Origin: Spinellus fusiger
Taxonomy: Eukaryota > Mucoromycota > Mucoromycetes > Mucorales > Phycomycetaceae
Assembly (NCBI GenBank): GCA_025094145.1
Contig: JALLLS010000018.1
Span: 186,001-250,000 of the forward strand
Reading direction: 5' to 3'
DNA length: 64,000 bases
Part shown: in pieces, positions 1 through 9,800 of the stretch
Layout: every line of letters begins with the position of its first letter
Numbering within the stretch: the first letter of the stretch is position 1
Translations under genes and position numbers: made by a program
The notes under the pieces: model-generated
The model's database searches: none
What the model was told of the DNA's origin: nothing
The model's input: only the letters and a program-made list of their open reading frames with translations

Positions 1-402
1 AAAAAGAGGGCCGCCAAAAAAAATTTATGAGACGTCATCCCTAGAGGGCAGTCCTACAAGTCATGACCTCATCTCGGGTCAATTCAATAATGAAGTATTT
101 ACAAGTGCTAAAGAATAACAATAAAATTAAAGGAGCGTCCAACGCCATTCTTCACAAAAGAGAAAAGAAAGACGAAAGACGAAAGAAAGACGAAAGAAAG
201 ACGAAAAAGACTAAAAAAAGAAGTAATAATAATAATAATAAGTATCAAAAGGTCCCCTTTGCTTTATACCGTGGCACTGAAGAACACCAAAGAGCAGTCT
301 GTCATTGCGTAGTAGTAAAGGTGGTTGGGTGGTTGGGTGGTTGGTGGTGTAGATAGATAGATAGGTCGATAGGAAGAGGGTATCAACAGTCCCCATGTTG
401 AC
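1..402. other. Intergenic sequence downstream of the kinase gene
   Basis: No protein or RNA gene is recognised here. The stretch is purine-rich on the plus strand around 160-240, has a short (AAT)n run near 224-240, and has a GGTTGGGTGGTTGG-like G/T run near 320-345. It would hold the 3' UTR of the minus-strand kinase whose stop lies at 403-405. The short open frames across it are low-complexity. Confidence 0.6.
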
Positions 403-1434
403 TTAGTGTTTGGGAGAGGGTGTCTCATGAGGAAAGACTTGGCGTACATAAGCACCCAACTCTGCTTGCTTTGCACACTGGAGTTCACCTGCAGCCATCC
501 ACTGTTTGATTCTCTGTGACTGGAATGAGCCCATGGAGAGATGCACAAAGACAACTTACATTCAGAACAGCACGGGCATTGGGTCTACGGTGCATATCAG
601 GATCCAACATCCATGTAATCAGCTCCAACATGGCAGGACTGGGCACTGTGAAGTTGAAGCTGGGCGGGTCGCTGTGGAGGATTTCGCCATAGATCTCCTC
701 AGTCTCCTCCAGATAGTAGAGTGGAGGCACACGGTCCATCATTTCAATGGTAGTAATGGCCATGGACCACACATCGACATTCTCCTTGTAAGAAAGCTCG
801 GCCACTACCTCAGGTGCCATCCACTTGGCTGTTCCTAGGCGGGCAGTGTTGACCTTGGAGATGGGAGTAGCCAAGCCAAAGTCGGCTGATGGAGAAATAC
901 AAAGAGTTGTGTTAATGGCCTGCCTACAGACTACACTACACCTTGTCATTGATCCAAACTTACCCAACTTCACTTGTCCATTGCGGCCCAGGAGAATGTT
1001 TTCGCACTTGATATCACGGTGCATGTAGTTCTTGGCATGCAAGTAGACAATTCCCTCCAAACACTAACAAAGAAAACCATCGTCAGCCACTGTTCCTGTT
1101 CCTGTGTCCGTTCTACAGCAGGTACCTCTTTGGCAATGCGCACTGCCATTGTCTCGGGAAGGCCGTGGGTGGTGTCCACAAGCAGTCCAAACACAGAGCA
1201 TGTCATCAACTCCATGGCCATCCATACGTAATCCCCCCACAGAGTGGCTTCCTTTAGCTGGATGAGGTTTGTGTGGTTCAGACAGCCCATGATCCTCAGT
1301 TCACGCAGAACATAGGCATGGTGGGGAATATCACGGTCCTCAATAAAACAGCGCTTGATGGCCACCTGGCCCTTGTTGCCCTGCTTGGAGGCTCTTACTA
1401 CAGCACCATTGGCTCTAGAAAAGGCCATTCCATC

Positions 1435-1468
<34 letters not shown>

Positions 1469-2383
1469 TGGAGAAGAGAACAAAGATAGATAGAGAACAA
1501 AGTAAGCCATCCTGCTGCCTGTGTTTTATAGCTACAGAAGAAGAAAAGAAGAAAGTTACCCGCTGCCCACTTTACTCAGACCCGCATAGGTGTTGGCTGG
1601 GTTGGAGTCGACAATCTTGGATTCCGGCAAAGCCTTCCGCAGTTTAGCGTCAAAGACAGCGTGTGGCTTCTTTTGGACACGTAGAATCAGTGGCGGAAGA
1701 GGAAGAATGGACGGAGATTTGCCCACAGGAATCCACGGACGCTGAGAAAGAGAAAGATAAGAGAGAGAATTCATACCCAAGAAAAGAGTGTCTGGTTTGT
1801 GTAGAGCCAAGCTTACTTTTGGAAGGGTGGGTTTTGTGGGGGAATCTAGTTTTGGCGGTTCTTTTGGTGGTGGCGGTGTGCGTTTTTCCCATGACTCTTT
1901 AATAATATCTGGGATTTGCCAATTTCCGGGAGCTCTCCAAGGTGCCTAAATGTTGTGTCAATGGTGCTGTGGGAAGAGGGGAGTGTGGTGGTGATTGTGA
2001 TTGTGATTCTAATGGTAATCCTAATGGTAATTGTGATTCTAATCCTAATCCTAATCCTAATCCTAATCCTAATCCTAATCCTAATCCTAATCCTAATCCT
2101 AATCCTAATCCTAATCCTAATCCTCATGGCAATACTTTCTTCTACTGCTATTACTGCAGAGAAAGGGGGAGAAGGAGCGTACCTTTTTGGCTGGCACACG
2201 CGGTCTGTTGGTGAGAACACCTGAGGAGGTCATCTGTTTCATGGTGGAGAAGAGAGAGGGTTTTCTGGGTGCTGGTGTGGGTGCTGTGGAGGTGGACGAG
2301 GCAGTAACACCTGAAGAGGTGAATCCTCCATTAGAGGACTCGTTGAGGGTAGGAGAACGGGCAATATGGCTTATGGCACTCAT
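403..2383 (-). CDS. PAK/Ste20-like serine/threonine protein kinase, 7 exons
   Basis: Predicted STE20/PAK-type kinase of 445 residues. Exons (minus strand) are 2183-2383, 1817-1945, 1560-1741, 1126-1414, 964-1063, 560-885 and 403-513. All junctions are GT-AG and the lengths sum to an open frame. Visible motifs are the glycine loop GSGANG (about 169-174), VAIK lysine (191), alpha-C glutamate in VLREL, catalytic HRD (about 282-284) with DIKCEN, DFG (about 302-304), and the activation-segment end GTAKWMAPEV, which is typical of PAK relatives. The about 165-residue N-terminus is Ser/Thr/Pro-rich with a PPPP stretch. I see no convincing CRIB or PH domain, although a short W-rich segment opens exon 2. 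The GT-P-Y-W of canonical PAKs is GT-A-K-W here. The long first intron contains a telomere-like hexamer array and another intron contains a (CAA)n run. A STE20 subfamily other than PAK is possible. Confidence 0.88.
1434..1468. repeat. (CAA)n microsatellite in a kinase intron
   Basis: About 11 uninterrupted CAA units on the plus strand. They lie in the intron between the two exons that share the kinase glycine loop, so the poly-Val or poly-Asn frames across it are not coding. Confidence 0.9.
2037..2125. repeat. (TAATCC)n hexanucleotide array, telomere-like, in kinase intron 1
   Basis: About 14 perfect TAATCC units on the plus strand, so (GGATTA/TTAGGA)n on the transcribed strand. Degenerate units precede it from about 2011. 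It lies inside the first intron (1946-2182) of the PAK-like kinase. It differs from the common fungal telomere repeat TTAGGG by one base per unit. Confidence 0.95.
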
Positions 2384-3713
2384 CAGTAGAACAAGTCACT
2401 CCAGGGACCAATAGATAAGTAGATAAGTAGATAAGTAGATACGTGGGTGAGTGGGTTGCTAGGCAGGTGGGTAGATTGGTATTGGCAGGTGGCAAGGGAC
2501 GCTTTGGTTCTCTGAGGTGGTTGTTTTGCCCTGAGGTGGGTGTGGTGGGTTGCCTGGAATTGGAGGGCTCACAGACAGACAGACACAGACAGACACTGGT
2601 GAGGTTTAGGCGGACGCTGTGACTTGGTCCTTTTTGTCTTCCAAGGCACCTTGGAAATAGGAAAAAAAAGAAGAAGAGAGAGAACTCTTTTTGTTGTTGT
2701 TTAAGGGGTAGAAAGAATAAAATAGTAAAGAAGAAAAATAAAATATAAAATAGAAAATAAAAAGGAAAAGGAAAATAAAAAGGGCAGGCTTCAAATTCAA
2801 TCGAATAAACAAAGTTCAACCACCGTCTTCGTTTTTCATTTTCAAAATCCTTTCTCTCTTTCCTTTATTTTTGTCTGTTGTTGTTTCTTTTGGCTGTTTG
2901 GGTGAGGGTAGCACACAAGGGCGGGGGGAGACGTATCAAGAAGGCGGCCTGGGGATTGGCTGGACTGTGCCGTAGTTAGCATCAGAAGAGTCAACTGAGG
3001 TGGGACATGGCAGCCTAGAGATGCCTTTTCTTCCCTTAGAGGCGTTTCTGTGCTATGATAAAACAGGCCAATCACACAAAAGTGATACGCTCCATGGGAA
3101 ACGGAATGAATCCCGCCTTATCAACACGAGTCATCGATTCAGGGTAGGGATTTTCCTTGACAACTGAATGAACACGGAAACGGTCCGAGCTTCCCATTTG
3201 TTTTACTGTCCACACATTCTTCTCGATACTATAGGTTGCTAGGGATGGCTATGGATTTCTATTGGCCAGTGATGAATGGACTCGTAGTGCTTCCTTCTTT
3301 TCTTCAACACTTCCTTGGCGCTTTTTTCTTCTTTAAGGCATAGAAGAAAATAATAATAAATAATAATAAATAATAAATAATAAATAATAAATAATAAATA
3401 ATAAATAATAAATAAATAAATAAATAATAAATAATAAATAATAAATAATAAATAATAAATAATAAATAATAAATAATAAATAATAAATAAATAAATAATA
3501 AATAATAAATAATAAATAATAAATAATAAATAATAAATAATAAATAATAAATAATAAATAGAAAATAGAAAATAAATAATAAATAAACTCCCTTAATACT
3601 TCCCTTACGTCGTCATGATTCTTTATCAGCAGTAGAAATTTCTTACTCCTCCACAGCTCAAGACCTTTTGAAGGAAAAACAAGAAAAAAAACAAGTGTGA
3701 CTCGCTCTTTCTC
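2384..3713. promoter_or_regulatory. Divergent intergenic region between kinase and OLA1
   Basis: This stretch separates the minus-strand kinase start from the plus-strand OLA1 start. CCAAT-type motifs (GATTGGCTGG near 2955, GGCCAATCAC near 3067, TATTGGCCAG near 3260) suggest promoter elements. A 240-bp AT microsatellite lies at 3350-3587. No coding region was recognised. Confidence 0.5.
3350..3587. repeat. Imperfect (TAAATAA)-type AT microsatellite
   Basis: Nearly pure alternation of TAA and TAAA units over about 240 bp, ending about 125 bp upstream of the OLA1 start codon. Such runs are prone to slippage and to low nucleosome occupancy. Confidence 0.95.
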
Positions 3714-5525
3714 ATGCAGTCCTTCTACCGTCCATCCTCTCGCCTGTTCTCCACCACCACCCCATGGCTAGCTAAAAAGACAAAAAAGACAGTCAAGCAA
3801 GAAGCCGCTATTCTACTCGGACGACCCTCCAACAATCTCAAAATGGGTGTGGTTGGATTGCCCAACATTGGCAAGTCGTCTCTCTTCAACTGCCTTACCA
3901 ACAGCAGTGTGCCTGCAGAGAACTATCCCTTTTGTACTATTGGTAAGTGCAAACGTATACATTCTTTTCCTCATGATCGAATAGATCCTTCCGAGGCCAA
4001 GGTGGAGGTGCCTGATCACCGCATGGACTGGCTGACCAGTGCCTACAAGCCCAGTCGAGTGACTCCTGCCCATGTAACCAACACCCTGTTGTTCATCCCT
4101 CATCTCATCTCTTCTTTCTTTCTTTGTAGCTTACAGTATTGGACATTGCCGGTCTTGTCAAGGGAGCTGCTCAGGGCGCAGGTCTGGGGAATATGTTCCT
4201 GGCCAACGTAGGCCATGTGGATGCCATCTACCACTTGGTGCGTGCCTTTGACAATGACAATGTAGCCCACGTGGAGAACTCTGTGGATCCATTGCGTGAT
4301 ATGAGCATTATTCAGGAAGAACTGCGCCTAAAGGACGAAGAGTCCCTCGAGCGACAGTTGGCTGAATTGGTCAAACTGGCGAAATTCCCAGATACAAAAC
4401 GTGCCTTGTTACTTACCAGAAAGGAGGAATTGGTAAGGAGAACGTGTCAGGGTCAGAAAGTAACCTCCTCCTCCTTCTTCTCCTTCTCCTTCTCCTATTC
4501 TATTCTATTCTATTCTTGTCAGGCGGTTGTGGAGAAGGTGGCGAATTATATGGCACAAGGACACGATGTGCGTCAAGGGGCATGGGATGGGGTCGATGTG
4601 CAGGTCATCAACACACTGCATCTTTTGACAGCCAAGCCCATGGTGTATGTGTGCAATATGAGTGAAGAGGACTATCTGCATGGGAACAACCGATGGTAAG
4701 CAAGTGGGAGTGATGAATACATAGTAGATAAGAGAGGGGTGTTCTGCCATTGATCCCACTCTTCTTGACTAGGCTGCCTGAGATAGAAGCATGGGTCAGA
4801 TCCAACCATGCACAGGACAGGGTGGTTCCTCTGTCTGTTCCATTTGAGACAAAGGTACGCTGGACCGCTTCTTTTTTCTTTTCTTTTTCTTTTTCTTTCT
4901 GATGGACATTGGACTGAGTGAATGAGATGAGTTGGCAGCCATGAACAAGGAGGAGGCCACAGACTACCTTGCCTCTGTCAGCACACGGTCCCAGCTGCCA
5001 ACCCTTATTCTTGCTGGCTACAGAGCCCTCCATCTCATCCACTACTTTACATGTGGACAGCAGGAGGTGCGTGCATGGACTGTGCGGGTAAGAACAATCC
5101 TTGTGCAATGGCCCTTGTTCACTGTGTGTTGTTTAGGATACAGCCAAGGCACCCCAGGCAGCGGGTGTGATTCAGTAAGCCAATTCTCCCTGCTTGATTG
5201 ATTCCTAGGGACTTATTTTCTTCTCCACAGCACTGATTTTGAGCGTGGATTCATCTCAGCCGATGTCATCAAGTACACGGATCTCTACACTCTCAAGTCA
5301 GAGGCAGCAGTACGCTCAGCAGGTAGATTCCTACAAAAGGGAAAGGACTATACAATGGAGGACGGTGACATTGTCCATTTCAAGGTAAATGGATATTCTC
5401 CTTTTCTCCCTGTGTTTCTTATATACTCCCTCTCCTCTCTTTTCTTTCTTGTAGTTCAATGGTAAGTGTCCGTAGTGTAAAACATAGCTCATTCTTTATC
5501 AGTGACAGGCACCAAAAAGAAATAA
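3714..5525 (+). CDS. Obg-like P-loop ATPase (OLA1/YchF family), 10 exons
   Basis: OLA1/YchF proteins are ribosome-associated NTPases that prefer ATP because the NKxD motif is replaced by NxxE. Ten exons: 3714-3942, 3985-4073, 4130-4432, 4523-4695, 4773-4854, 4932-5087, 5137-5174, 5231-5384, 5455-5461 and 5509-5525 (415 aa). Visible are the P-loop GLPNIGKSS (48-56), Walker-B DIAG, NMSE (252-255, the ATP-specifying motif), GYRALHLIHYFT, KAPQAAGVIHTDF, and the TGS-domain end DGDIVHFKFNGTKKK. About 40 residues precede the usual start and look like a mitochondrial presequence (Arg, Ser, Thr and aromatic residues, no acidic residue before about 30). The next Met is at 44, directly before GVVGLP. 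The penultimate exon would be only 7 nt. If the last intron is retained, the protein ends FNGKCP at 5473-5475. Confidence 0.9.
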
Positions 5526-5528
5526 ACA

Positions 5529-6876
5529 TTAGATCTTTAATGCAGCCATGTCTGTCACTAACTGAGGCTCAAACTCCCAAATAACCACTCTGCCATCCAC
5601 TCCACACGTAGAGAACTGAGTCACATTCTCGCGTGTGCCTGCATACAATCGCACCTCACTAATGCATTCATGGTCATTCATGGTCATTCATGCCTGTTGT
5701 TCTCTCTACAGGGAGACACAGAAACTAAACTTACTTTATGGTGTTTTGATGGGTCGTCATCAGATCATCGTCCGTGTCGGCCTGTCCACGAGAATCCATC
5801 GACTTGAAGCGACTCAGCACAGACGCCGCCTGAGAGATCTTCTTTCTGCCTGTATCCAAAGACCCCACCACAGCCCACGTCTCCCTCTTCTCCACCAACA
5901 TGGGACAGCAATCATGGCCCACAGCAACCACCTGTCCCTCGTTCGCCCACAGCAGAGAGCGGAAAGGCAGTCCGTGGTTGGCGACATGCACCAGCGTAGC
6001 AGGGCCGTCCTGCTGGGGATAGACAAGCGTCATGGTCGCATCATGGCCGGCAAAGGCAAGACATTCTCCCGAGGGAGAAAATGCCACTGCATGGATCCAA
6101 CCCCCCTTGCCACTGCTGAACTCACCACACACGGTGTTGAATGGGAGTTTGTCGCCCCACACAGTAGGCGAGGGCTTCTTGTCCAGTCCCTTGATAAAGG
6201 AGGAAAACACGCGTGCCTTCATGTCAGCAGACCCTGCCGCCAACAAGACACTGTTGGGGTGCCAGTCAAGAGACAGGACTGTGCTGCGGATAGGCTTCTT
6301 GATGTGCTTGCTTGCCCACCAGTCATTGTCCTGGTCAAAGTAGCAGACAGCAATGCAGCGTGCACCATTGGCAACGGCGAACTTTTCTTCATTGGGAGAC
6401 CAGCGGACGTACGTGGCAGCACGGTTGATACGGAGCAACACGAGTCCTGGCTTCCATGTGCCTTGTTCGTTGGTCCATACATACGCGTTTCTGTCTTGGG
6501 AGCAGGTGACGATGCGGTTGGTGTTGGGAGCAAAGTCAATACTGGTGATCACCTTGTCGTGCTATAGAACAAAGGACAAAGAGGTGAGTGGAATAAGGTA
6601 GAAAGATATATATATATAAGGCCGTTCGACAGCAGTCAAGGAAAAGAAAAGAGAGAAACAGATGGATGACTTACTCCTGTAAGCACTGCTTCCTGCTTCC
6701 AGTTGGACTGGCCATGTTCATAGATAAGAGCCTCTGTTGAGTTTTGGCACACCACAAGCTCTGTTGCTGTGAGTGGCGGTCCCTTTGTATATATATAAAC
6801 TTGACTTACTTTCTTTGTTGAAACTGTGGGCTGTAATAGGCGTGTTGCTTATTTCATAGCAGATGGGGCTTGTCAT
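5529..6876 (-). CDS. Arp2/3 complex subunit 1 (ARPC1, p41-like WD40 protein), 4 exons
   Basis: ARPC1 is the WD40 beta-propeller subunit of the Arp2/3 complex, which nucleates branched actin filaments at cortical patches. Exons are 6810-6876, 6675-6766, 5735-6561 and 5529-5658 (371 aa, normal family length). Family motifs in order: SNTPITAHSFNKE, HDKVITSIDFAPNTN, RIVTCSQDRNAYVWT, LLRINRAATYVRWSPNEEKF, DWWASKHIKKPIRSTVLSLD, and the C-terminal repeat FSTCGVDGRVVIWEFE. The start ATG is chosen because it opens the short first exon in frame with the conserved PITAH block. Its stop codon lies 3 bp from that of OLA1 on the opposite strand, so the two 3' UTRs must overlap. Intron 3 contains three copies of a 10-bp unit ggtcattcat. 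Confidence 0.95.
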
Positions 6877-9800
6877 GATGTAGATATGTGTAGAGGACTC
6901 TTGTCAGTCAACCCTGAGTGTCCTTTATTTCACTCTCCGTCTATTTCTATAGAGGCAGTGTGTCATGATGTCATCGATGTCCTGATCTCCTGTCACTATG
7001 TTTTTTCTTTTCTTTTTTTCTACACGGAGGATGTGACTCGTATCATGGGATACAAGTGTCTTCCCCCCCACTCTTTCTCCTTCAGCTACAGTGACGAAGC
7101 ATTGGTGTTGTCATTATTCTTTCCAAAAAAAGAGATCTCTGTTTTATGTACATATTTATACTCTCTGTGATCACTCTACTGTTATTATTCTCCTATAGAA
7201 GGACAAAGACATTCTGTTGTGGATGGATGGAATAATAGACTACTCTATTAAGCACCTTTGTTTTCATGACTACTAAGCTTACAAGAGAAGGATGTGGTAT
7301 TATGACAAGGCAGGAAGAAATACATAAATAGATGTGTCAAGAGAGAAAATAATATTTAATAATAAAAAGGACACTTACTATTGAGTCCATACACTTGTTT
7401 TTTTTTTAATTGTTATGATTCACTGCTTGGCTTGGCCATACCAGTGAGTAAAGGTGAAAATGACAGCTGAACTGTCCAAACCAGTTTTATCTTTTATCCT
7501 TTTCTTTATCTTCTTTATTAGAATAATAAAATAAGGAGAGGGCTATTCTTAGGGGTGTAAGTTCTATTGAATAATTGCTATTGGACATATGTGTTTACCA
7601 GCCAACATTGGCTTGATATGTCAGAGATTTATACAAGCCAACTGTCTTTATTTATATATAAACATCTGAGATAATTTATAGAGAGAGATATATAAAATAA
7701 ATAAATAACAACAGCAACAACAACAGCAACAACAACATACACCTTCTATAGGGGACATACTCATCAAGTATGTTTCTTCAGACAGGGCATCCACACCTAT
7801 AGATCTAAATTCCTTTTTGGAATCTCTTGTGCTTCTACGTGTCTCTATTCATTTGGGAAATACAAAAATAATAATAAATAGGACAGATAAAGGTATACCC
7901 CAATATAGAAGAACGATGATTCAAATGCCACTGTGTTACAGAGACAAACGTATCACTTTGAAGCATTTTTTTACTGTTCAAAAGATCCACGTATCAGCTG
8001 ATAATACTGAATAATGTTCACAATGCAATGAACAATAGCCAGTGACTTTCTTTTTTCTTTATTACTTTTTCTTTTTTGAAAATAAAAAATATAAATATAT
8101 ATTAATATAGATACAACCACCCTCTCCAGAACACGGAGTTACAAAATATGCTTTTATTTTTATTTTGGCCTTGTCAAGGCATTGCATTTGGGCTTGTCCT
8201 CAGTAAACAATGACCCTTCTTATTTCCTTTTATAGGTAGAGAACAAACAAAGTACAACCCAAGATGAATGCAGTGCTTAGCATGTTAAAGGGTTGTACAG
8301 CAGTACGAACCGCCTAGGAAAGAGAAGTCGACATGATTTGATACAAAAATAAGCAAGTAAATAAATAAACAAAAAATAAAGAGAGAAGTGAACTGTATTT
8401 CTTATCTATTCTGTGAGAAACTTGTAAATTGGATTCATTGAATTCAAGTAGAGTTTGAATTTGTTTTATTATGTTGATGCATGAGTCGATGGGTTTACAG
8501 TGAATGGAGAGATGAGGTGGATGGACAGTGTGTATTTATCCTTCATGCATGCTGTATAGACACACCACGACAATGAAAATAGGATGGAGTGAATAAACTA
8601 TAACTCTATCTCATAAAACATTACACAAAGGTAGAATACACCCATGCAGTGACAAGGTAGAGAGAGAATGAAAATGAAAAGTGATGCATTTACGGATAAT
8701 AATTCTTTGAAAAAGTCCGTTTTTCAGCTCATATCTTTTAATGTTATGGATTTGCCATCCGTAAATGCATGTTCTTTTGACAAGTCATTAGTGTTCAATA
8801 GAATACATGTGTTTATTCGGTAAGATTTTTAAAGACTCGTCTTTGCTGATTTCACTGCTAATATCAAGCATAAGAGCTCAAAGAGTCATAAGAGCTATAA
8901 AAATAAAAATAAAAATAAAAATAAAAATAAAAAAGAGCTATAGGTACTATAGGTGGTGTCATGGAACTGAAAATAAGAAAGGTGAATTGTAAGGTTAAAA
9001 TCTAAATATCCCGCACTGCTTTTTTCCCGCAGTGATAGAGTGATATTTATGAATGAGTGTCAGCAAGGGAGTACAAACTACACAGTAGATGTGTCTTTGA
9101 TAATGAATTCTTGTGGTCCATGTCTTTGAATAGATCTATTATAATAATAGGTATAGCAACAGAGAGCATGCGTTTTCAGGAACTCGTCAATGACAAATCA
9201 AATCCAGGGAAAAGAGGCTTTGCAAGTGGAATAGAACAAGTACTCCGTGGCTAGAGTGGGTATGAAAGCCAAAGAAACACTCATGAGTAACTCTAATCAA
9301 CGCATGGGGTCAGCCATCAATACTTCCATCAAAATAGTGTAGGGACGTGGCTTAGTCTATGAAATACAAAAATAATATATAAATATAAATATATGAAGAA
9401 ACAGAATAAGAATAAGCCTCTGTTGGTGCCTGGTCTTTATTCTTTTTGTGCTAACCCTCTGCAACTGTGTTGATGGAAATAGAGTCAATGCTCATAGTGG
9501 TGACTTGAGACTAAAACACACTCTGGAGATAGATATTACAGTGACAAATACATGTGCGTTGAGTGCAAAATTACTAATATTTGTATAACCCTCTTTGATA
9601 TAAATCATTGCTTGGTACCTCCGATCAATGATGTAAGTTATATTGATAATCATCTCACTCATCCTATCAATTCTTTTGGCCAAAATCAAGTAGAACCTCA
9701 ACAGAGATCTCCCTTCAAGTCAGCAGTAGATTAAATTCAGATAATTGAATCCTATTATGGCTGGCTACTAGGCTTTTCATTTTACAACTCGAATGATCTC

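Noticed and set aside
1846..2220. Open frames encoding (RI)n or (NP)n repeats
   Set aside because: They simply translate the TAATCC array in the kinase intron; splice sites at 2182 and 1946 remove it.
5635..6567. 310-codon plus-strand frame opposite ARPC1
   Set aside because: It is the antisense shadow of the ARPC1 exon; it has no family motifs and covers the intron boundaries.
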